Assembly: GCA_047600765.1 (NCBI GenBank)
Contig: JASGKF010000001.1
Location: forward strand, 806,001 to 870,000
Direction: 5' to 3'
Source: Viridibacterium sp047600765
GTDB taxonomy: Bacteria > Pseudomonadota > Gammaproteobacteria > Burkholderiales > Rhodocyclaceae
Length of the DNA stretch: 64,000 nt
Shown: positions 59,051 to 64,000 of the stretch, in pieces
Layout: each line of letters begins with the position of its first letter
How positions within the stretch are numbered: position 1 is the first letter of the stretch
Made by a program: the position numbers and the translations under genes
Notes under the pieces: model-generated
The model's database searches: none
What the model saw: only the letters and a program-made list of their open reading frames with translations
What the model was told of the DNA's origin: nothing

Positions 59051-60378
59051 TTGCGTGTCTCCTTGTGCTGAAGCACGAAGTCGCCGTACCAGTGCGCGCT
59101 GTCTTTCAGCGTGCGTTGCTGGGTCGGGTAATCGACGCGCACGAGACCGAAGCGCTTGTCGTAGCCAAGCTCCCATTCGAAGTTGTCGAACAGGCTCCAG
59201 TAGAAGTAGCCGCGCACATCGACACCGCCGCCGCGGGCGGCATCCACGGCAGCCAGGTGGGAGCGCAGGTACTCGGTGCGCTCGGCGTCGGCGACGCGTC
59301 CGTTGGCTAGCACGTCGGCGCAGGCCATGCCGTTCTCGGTGATGTAGATCGGCGGCAGGTCGTAGTCGCGCTGGATGCCCAGCAGCAACTCGGTCAGGCC
59401 CTCCGGGAAGGTCTCCCAGTCCATGTCGTTGTAACCATGCGGACCGGGCGCCGGCACGGGCGGCTGGGCCGTCGAGGTCCAGATGCGCGTGTAGTAGTTG
59501 ATGCCGAGGAAGTCGAGCGGCTGGCCGATGATCTTGAAATCGTTTTCATGAATGACCGGCAATTGGGTGTAGTTGGTGACGGCGGGATAGCGCCCGAGGA
59601 ATATCGGATCGGCATACCAGCGCACGAAGTCGCCATAGGCCCGCTCGGCCGCCGCCACGTCCTCCGGCGCATTGCTGGCCGGGTGCGCAGGCGACTGGTT
59701 AAGCACGATGCCCAGCGGTGCCTTGACGCCCGCCGCGCGCATGGCCTGCAGGGCCATGCCGTGCGACAGCAGCAGGTGATGCGCCACCTGCAGGGCCACA
59801 CCTTCGTCCTTGATGCCCGGTGCAAACTCTCCGAGCAGGTTTCCCTTGATCGCCGTGCACCAGGGCTCGTTATGGGTAGCAATGCTGGCTACCCGGTCAC
59901 CGAGGCGACGCCCCATGTACTCCGCGTAGTCGGCAAAGCGCTGGCAGGTGTCGCGGTTGGCCCAACCACCGACGTCCTGCAGCGCCTGCGGCAGATCCCA
60001 GTGGTAGAGCGTGGCATGCGGCGCGAGGCCCAGTTCGAGCATGCGGTCAACCAGCTGGTCGTAGAAAGCCAGCCCCTTGTCGTTCCAGGCGCCCTGCCCT
60101 GCCGGCTGCACGCGCGGCCAGGCTATCGAGAAACGGTAGGCATCCACGCCCAGGCTCGCCACGATGTCGAGGTCTTCGCTCCAGCGGTGGTAGTGGTCGC
60201 AGGCCACGTCACCCGTGTCGCCGTTGAGCACCTTGCCGGGCGTGTGCGAGAACGTGTCCCAGATGGACATGCCGCGCCCATCCTCCTTGGCCGCACCTTC
60301 GATCTGGTAGGCGCTGGTGGCGACCCCCCAGACGAAGTCGGGCGGGAATGCTGCGGGTTTGATCGGTCCTTGGTTCAT
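59047..60378 (-). CDS. Beta-glucosidase, glycoside hydrolase family 1
   Basis: Hydrolyses beta-glucosides such as cellobiose inside the cell; 443 residues, no signal peptide. Family start FPPDFVWGVATSAYQIEGA; acid/base Glu 171 in THNEPWC; nucleophile Glu 348 in YITENGMA; also FYWSLFDNFEWELGYDKRFG. It lies between the MalG-type permease and the ATPase genes, so imported beta-linked oligosaccharide is probably cut at once. Confidence 0.95.
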
Positions 60379-60407
60379 GGTTATCGATTGGTTGATACGT
60401 TGATGGA

Positions 60408-61253
60408 TCAAGACTTCACTGCACCAGCCGTCAGGCCGTCGATGAGACGACGCGACGCCAGCACGAACATGAGGAGAAGAGGCAACACGGAAATCGCAGA
60501 ACCCGCGCAGATCGCACCCCAGGGCGTCTGCCCTGTGCCTTGCATGGAGCGCAGCGCCAGCGGCACGGTGAAGTGCGCCATGTCGTTCATCACCACCAGC
60601 GGGCCCATGAAGTTGTTCCACGAGGTGATGAAGGTGACCAGGCCCAGCGTGCCCAGCGCCGGCCCGATGAGGGGCACGATGATGCGCAGGAAGATGCCGA
60701 ACTCGCCGCAGCCATCGATGCGCGCCGCGTCGACCAGCTCACGCGGAATCGCCGAGCCGATGTACTGCCGCATCATGAACACGCCCAGCGCACCACACGC
60801 CGCCGGCACATACAGCGCACGCGGCTCGTTGAACCAGCCCAGCCAGCCCATGATCAGCACGGTCGGAATCATGTTGATGAAGGCCGGCAGCAGCAGCGTC
60901 GCCATCACGATGGCAAACAGTTTCTCCTTGAAGCGGAAGTCGTACATCGCAAAGGCGTAGCCAGCCAGCGAGCAGAAGAACAGGTTCAGCAGCGTCGTCG
61001 CCAGCGCGATGTACACACTCCAGCCGATGTTCTGCCAGAAGTGCGGCACGCGTTCGAGCAGGATGCCGAGGTTCGCCATCAGGTAGTTGCCGGGCAGGAA
61101 CGGCGGCGGCACGGCCTGGATCTCGCGGTCGGAATGCGTCGCGAAGATGAACATGAAGTAGAACGGCACCAGCATCAGCAGGGCCCCGGCGCCGACGGTG
61201 AAGTAGGCGGCAGCGGTGGAAACCGGCGCGCGTTCGTAACGGAGTGCGCTCAT
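60408..61253 (-). CDS. ABC sugar transporter permease (MalG type)
   Basis: A 281-residue inner-membrane permease with six helices. The EAA loop is VDAARIDGCGEFGIFLRIIV, followed by PLIGPALGTLGLVTFI. Starts at ATG 61253, four bases after the other permease's stop. It ends 29 bases before the GH1 start. Confidence 0.94.
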   Translation of the reverse strand: MSALRYERAPVSTAAAYFTVGAGALLMLVPFYFMFIFATHSDREIQAVPPPFLPGNYLMANLGILLERVPHFWQNIGWSVYIALATTLLNLFFCSLAGYAFAMYDFRFKEKLFAIVMATLLLPAFINMIPTVLIMGWLGWFNEPRALYVPAACGALGVFMMRQYIGSAIPRELVDAARIDGCGEFGIFLRIIVPLIGPALGTLGLVTFITSWNNFMGPLVVMNDMAHFTVPLALRSMQGTGQTPWGAICAGSAISVLPLLLMFVLASRRLIDGLTAGAVKS

Positions 61254-61257
61254 GGCC

Positions 61258-62262
61258 TCAGTCCCTCCTGCCGAAGAAGCGGTTGTTGGCCCAGGTCACC
61301 AGACCGATCAGGATGAACAACAGCCAGGCCACGGCCGACGCCGTGCCGAAGTCGCTCTCGCCGAAGGCCGTCGTGAAGACATGCATCGCCGCCGTCTTGC
61401 CGGCCTGATCGATGCCGCCAGAGCCGGACATGCGACCGTCACCCGCCGACGCCGCCGTCAGCACGAAGGGCTCTTCGAACAGCTGCAGGTTGCCGATGAT
61501 GGTCAGCGTCACCGCGAAGTAGATCATCGGCTTCAGCATGGGCAGCGTGATGTGCCAGAACTGTTGCCAGCGCGTGGCGCCATCCATGATCGCGGCTTCG
61601 TACAGATCCTTCGGGATGGTCTGCATGGCCGACAGGTAGAGCACGGTGTTGAAGCCCACGTAGCGCCACCATACGACGAAGGAAATCATCGTCTTCGAAT
61701 ACTGCGGCTGCGCCCAGTCGATGTTCTCGGCAGGGAACAAGCCGCCCAGCAGCGGCAGCTGCGAGCCCAGATGCAGCAGGCTGTTGATGGCACCGAACTC
61801 ACGCGAGAACAGCGCGGTGAAGACCAGCGAGATCGCCACCGTCGAAGTGATGAAGGGCAGGAAGTAGATGCCCACGAAGGTATTGCGCCAGCGACCGAAC
61901 GCGGTCTGCAGGAAGAAAGCCAGCGGCAAGGCCACGAGGTGCTGCGGCAAGCCGGATGCGATGGCAATCCAGCTCGTGTTGTAGAGCGACTTGTGGAACC
62001 AGTCGTCCTTGGTGATCAGGTAGATGTAATTCTCGAGCCCGATCCACTTCATGCCATCCAGACCCGAGGTCGGATCCCACTGGTGGAAAGACACGTAGAT
62101 CGAGAACACCAGCGGGAACACGCCGAAGACCAGGAACAGGATGAAGAACGGGCTGATGAACAGGTACGGTGCCCAGTCACGCATGCGGAAGCGGAAGCGC
62201 TTCGACGCTTGTGGCTGCGCCTGTTCCTGCGGCTCCGGCGCGACATCCGGGTTCTCGTTCAT
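61258..62262 (-). CDS. ABC sugar transporter permease (MalF type)
   Basis: A 334-residue inner-membrane permease with a charged Gln/Pro-rich leader (residues 1-27), then six or more helices. EAA loop YEAAIMDGATRWQQFWHITL. ATG 62262 is chosen because the conserved region starts soon after; the frame is open upstream. It is the heterodimer partner of the MalG-type permease. Confidence 0.93.
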   Translation of the reverse strand: MNENPDVAPEPQEQAQPQASKRFRFRMRDWAPYLFISPFFILFLVFGVFPLVFSIYVSFHQWDPTSGLDGMKWIGLENYIYLITKDDWFHKSLYNTSWIAIASGLPQHLVALPLAFFLQTAFGRWRNTFVGIYFLPFITSTVAISLVFTALFSREFGAINSLLHLGSQLPLLGGLFPAENIDWAQPQYSKTMISFVVWWRYVGFNTVLYLSAMQTIPKDLYEAAIMDGATRWQQFWHITLPMLKPMIYFAVTLTIIGNLQLFEEPFVLTAASAGDGRMSGSGGIDQAGKTAAMHVFTTAFGESDFGTASAVAWLLFILIGLVTWANNRFFGRRD

Positions 62263-62429
62263 GATCTGGATTGACGATGACACTTTGCGTTTTCCTTGCA
62301 CGACAAGCTCCGTCACATCAGTACGATGCCGACATACTGCGTGTGAGCCAGAAGCTGGGCAATGGGGGCCCGGAAACGATTGCTGTCTGACCGCTACAGC
62401 AACCGCCCCGGGTGGAGACACTCTTTACG

Positions 62430-63674
62430 TCAGCGACGCACGCGACGCTCGATCTGGGCCTTCGCGTCGGCGAGGGCCTGCTTGACGTCCTTGTTCTTGA
62501 TCAGGACGTTGTCGAGCTCCGAATCGACGATCTCCTTGGCCACGATGTCGAACTTGTCGACATCGATGGCAGCGATCTTGTCAGCCGACTCCTTCCACAG
62601 GCGACGTGCCTTCTGGCCGCCCAGGTACTCAACCGGTTCGTCGATGAAGGGATCGGTCTGCGCTTCGAGCAGCGAGGGGAAGGCGTCCAGCTTGCGGAAC
62701 GATTCCAGCTGCATTTCCTTGGTCACGGTCAGGAACTTGATGAACTCCCAGGCCGCAGCCTTGTTGGCCGCCTTCACCGGGATGGCGTAGAACGAACCAC
62801 CCCACGAAGCGAAGGCACCACCGGGCAGCTGGGCCACACGCCACTTGCCCTTGGCTTCCGGGTTCAGCCAGTTGTTCAGGTGGCCCGCAAACCAGGCGCC
62901 GAATGCCTGGGTCGCGAACTTGTCGCGCTTGTAGGCCTCGGACCACTCGTTGCTCCAGGCATTGATGTTGCCGTCCAGCCCGGCCGCACGCACCGCCTTG
63001 GCCAGTTCGAAAGCCCGCTGGAAGCGCGCCGTCGTCACCTCGGTCTTGCCCTGCTTGTCGAAGTAGATGCCCTCACCATCCTTGAGGCCGCTGCGGATGA
63101 CGATGTCCTTGATATCGACAGCACTGGGAATCAGGTAGGCACCGGTTGCGGCCTTGATCTTCTTGCCCGCATCGATGTAGCTCTCCCAGCTCTTGGTGAG
63201 GTCGGCTTCCGACACGCCGGCCTTGTCGAGCATGTCCTTGCGGTAGAACAAGGTGCCGGGACCGATGTCGGTCGGGATGGCAGCCTGTGCGCCCGTGCCA
63301 CCCGTGCCCTGCGGGAAGGCGAAACGCGCGATCTTGGCGCGGAACTGGCCGGCGTTGTACGGCGCCTTCGAGAGGTCTTCCAGACCGCCCGACTCGGCGA
63401 ACTTGCCGATGAAGCCGAAGTCGACCGCCATCACGTCCGGCAGGTTGGTGCCGGTGGCCAGTGCCGTGGTCATGGCCGTGTGGTGGTCACCGTAGGCCAG
63501 GCTGACGAGCTTGATCTCGACTTCGGGGTGCAGCTTCTTGAACAGCGGGATCGCCGCCTTGGTGGCGCGGTCCAGGTCCGGGAAGGATGCGACGGTGACG
63601 ACGGTCTGTGCCGAGACGGCCAGCGACAAGGTCAGTCCGAGCGCGCAGATGATGGGTTTCAGCAGGCTTTGCAT
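62430..63674 (-). CDS. ABC sugar transporter periplasmic binding protein
   Basis: A 414-residue family-1 binding protein with signal peptide (LLKPIICALGLTLSLAVSAQ). Lobe features include LFKKLHPEVEIKLVSLAYGD, MTTALATGTNLPDVMAVDFG, DIGPGTLFYRKDMLDKAGV, and WEFIKFLTVTKEMQLESF near the end. Start ATG 63674 has GGAG nearby. First gene of the beta-glucoside operon. A 7-base stem (TTGCTGT/ACAGCAA, 62380-62402) follows it and may protect its mRNA end, as in other sugar operons. Confidence 0.93.
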   Translation of the reverse strand: MQSLLKPIICALGLTLSLAVSAQTVVTVASFPDLDRATKAAIPLFKKLHPEVEIKLVSLAYGDHHTAMTTALATGTNLPDVMAVDFGFIGKFAESGGLEDLSKAPYNAGQFRAKIARFAFPQGTGGTGAQAAIPTDIGPGTLFYRKDMLDKAGVSEADLTKSWESYIDAGKKIKAATGAYLIPSAVDIKDIVIRSGLKDGEGIYFDKQGKTEVTTARFQRAFELAKAVRAAGLDGNINAWSNEWSEAYKRDKFATQAFGAWFAGHLNNWLNPEAKGKWRVAQLPGGAFASWGGSFYAIPVKAANKAAAWEFIKFLTVTKEMQLESFRKLDAFPSLLEAQTDPFIDEPVEYLGGQKARRLWKESADKIAAIDVDKFDIVAKEIVDSELDNVLIKNKDVKQALADAKAQIERRVRR

Positions 63675-63698
63675 GATGCGGAGTCTCCTCTTCTGATC

Positions 63699-63711
63699 TG
63701 AAAACGTTACC
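63699..63711. promoter_or_regulatory. LacI-type operator, proximal (degenerate)
   Basis: TGAAAACGTTACC shares TGAAAACGTT with the perfect distal site. It lies 25 bases upstream of the binding-protein ATG, where a bound repressor would block transcription. Confidence 0.7.
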
Positions 63712-63923
63712 ATTTTTGAGCGCATTGGCGCCCGGTGATGGAGTCCCGCTCAGCAGTATCGCTGCCAGGACCGATAGTCGTTTCACCTGCCCGCATGCAA
63801 AAGCGCAAGGCAGCAAAGAAGGGCGCTTGAATGCTACACGCCATGACCGCAAACGCGGGTTGGAGATGTGCCAGGCACGCCTGGCAACCACGCTCCGGAC
63901 CTCTCCCCGTCAGGGTCTTTTCT

Positions 63924-63937
63924 TGAAAACGTTTTCA
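63924..63937. promoter_or_regulatory. LacI-type operator, distal (perfect palindrome)
   Basis: TGAAAACGTTTTCA is a perfect 14-base palindrome with the central CG typical of LacI/GalR family operators. It is about 225 bases from the proximal copy, compatible with looping or with control of a divergent gene outside the window. Confidence 0.82.
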
Positions 63938-64000
63938 CATCGATCCGTGAAAGCGCCGTCTGTTTTGTGAAGTGGATTTCAGCTTCGGCGACAAGCAAAG

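Larger units (their letters stand above)
63675..64000. other. Regulatory region upstream of the sugar operon, no gene seen
   Basis: About 326 bases to the window edge. It holds the two LacI-type sites and no convincing coding sequence: short open frames here lack recognisable similarity and ribosome sites. A divergent regulator gene could begin beyond the edge. Confidence 0.6.

Overview
The window reads as a high-GC betaproteobacterial chromosome, most likely from a Rhodocyclales-type genus. This is inferred from gene content, not from a marker alignment. The indications are dciA beside secA, the order rpsU-yqeY-dnaG-rpoD-tRNA-Ile(CAT), a short H-NS-type protein, a PEP-CTERM secreted protein, FliW, and a carbohydrate-oriented set (pectate lyase, GH1 beta-glucosidase, LamB-type porin). 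Most of it is chromosomal core and metabolic sequence. I see no phage, plasmid, insertion sequence or CRISPR array.

Layout. 1-1.4 kb: the 5' part of secA (minus) diverges from dciA. 1.6-11.8 kb: an alpha-2-macroglobulin gene and pbpC (a periplasmic defence pair), then a chalcone-isomerase-like protein, an ogt-type alkyltransferase and xerD, tightly packed on plus. 12-14.4 kb: an H-NS-like protein, folB, plsY and tsaD. 14.5-19.5 kb: the macromolecular synthesis operon (rpsU, yqeY, dnaG, rpoD), a long hairpin and tRNA-Ile(CAT). 19.7-25 kb: a PEP-CTERM protein, a sugar nucleotidyltransferase, tldD, ubiA and ubiC. 25-32.6 kb: an HDOD protein, a periplasmic binding-like protein, recG, a secreted pectate lyase, an acetyltransferase, a small membrane protein, ridA and fliW.

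32.7-39.2 kb holds two divergent units that may form one envelope system. On minus are a small membrane protein, a LytS-type kinase and a LytTR regulator. On plus are an ABC ATPase, an FtsX/MacB-type permease, a LolA-like periplasmic protein and a predicted outer-membrane barrel. 39.4-43.4 kb is a patchwork of small genes (DUF2141, an AT-richer Sel1/DUF4265 pair, SPOR, DUF2802, YdcF) with palindromic repeats. 43.5-55.8 kb is a fatty-acid degradation locus on minus: two thiolases, two bifunctional hydratase/dehydrogenases of opposite domain order, FadL, a thioesterase, FadE, and a TetR regulator with two palindromic operators in front of it. 55.9-64 kb is a beta-glucoside uptake operon on minus (binding protein, two permeases, GH1 enzyme, ATPase, LamB-type porin, secreted protein) with LacI-type operators upstream.

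A striking feature is a set of single-base indels that break otherwise well-conserved genes: alpha-2-macroglobulin, rpoD, fliW, the YdcF gene and fadJ. A one-base excess in the tRNA D-loop looks like the same thing. Because rpoD is essential, draft-assembly error is the simplest explanation. The rpoD site (GTT TAA C) does resemble a +1 recoding site and deserves a direct check.
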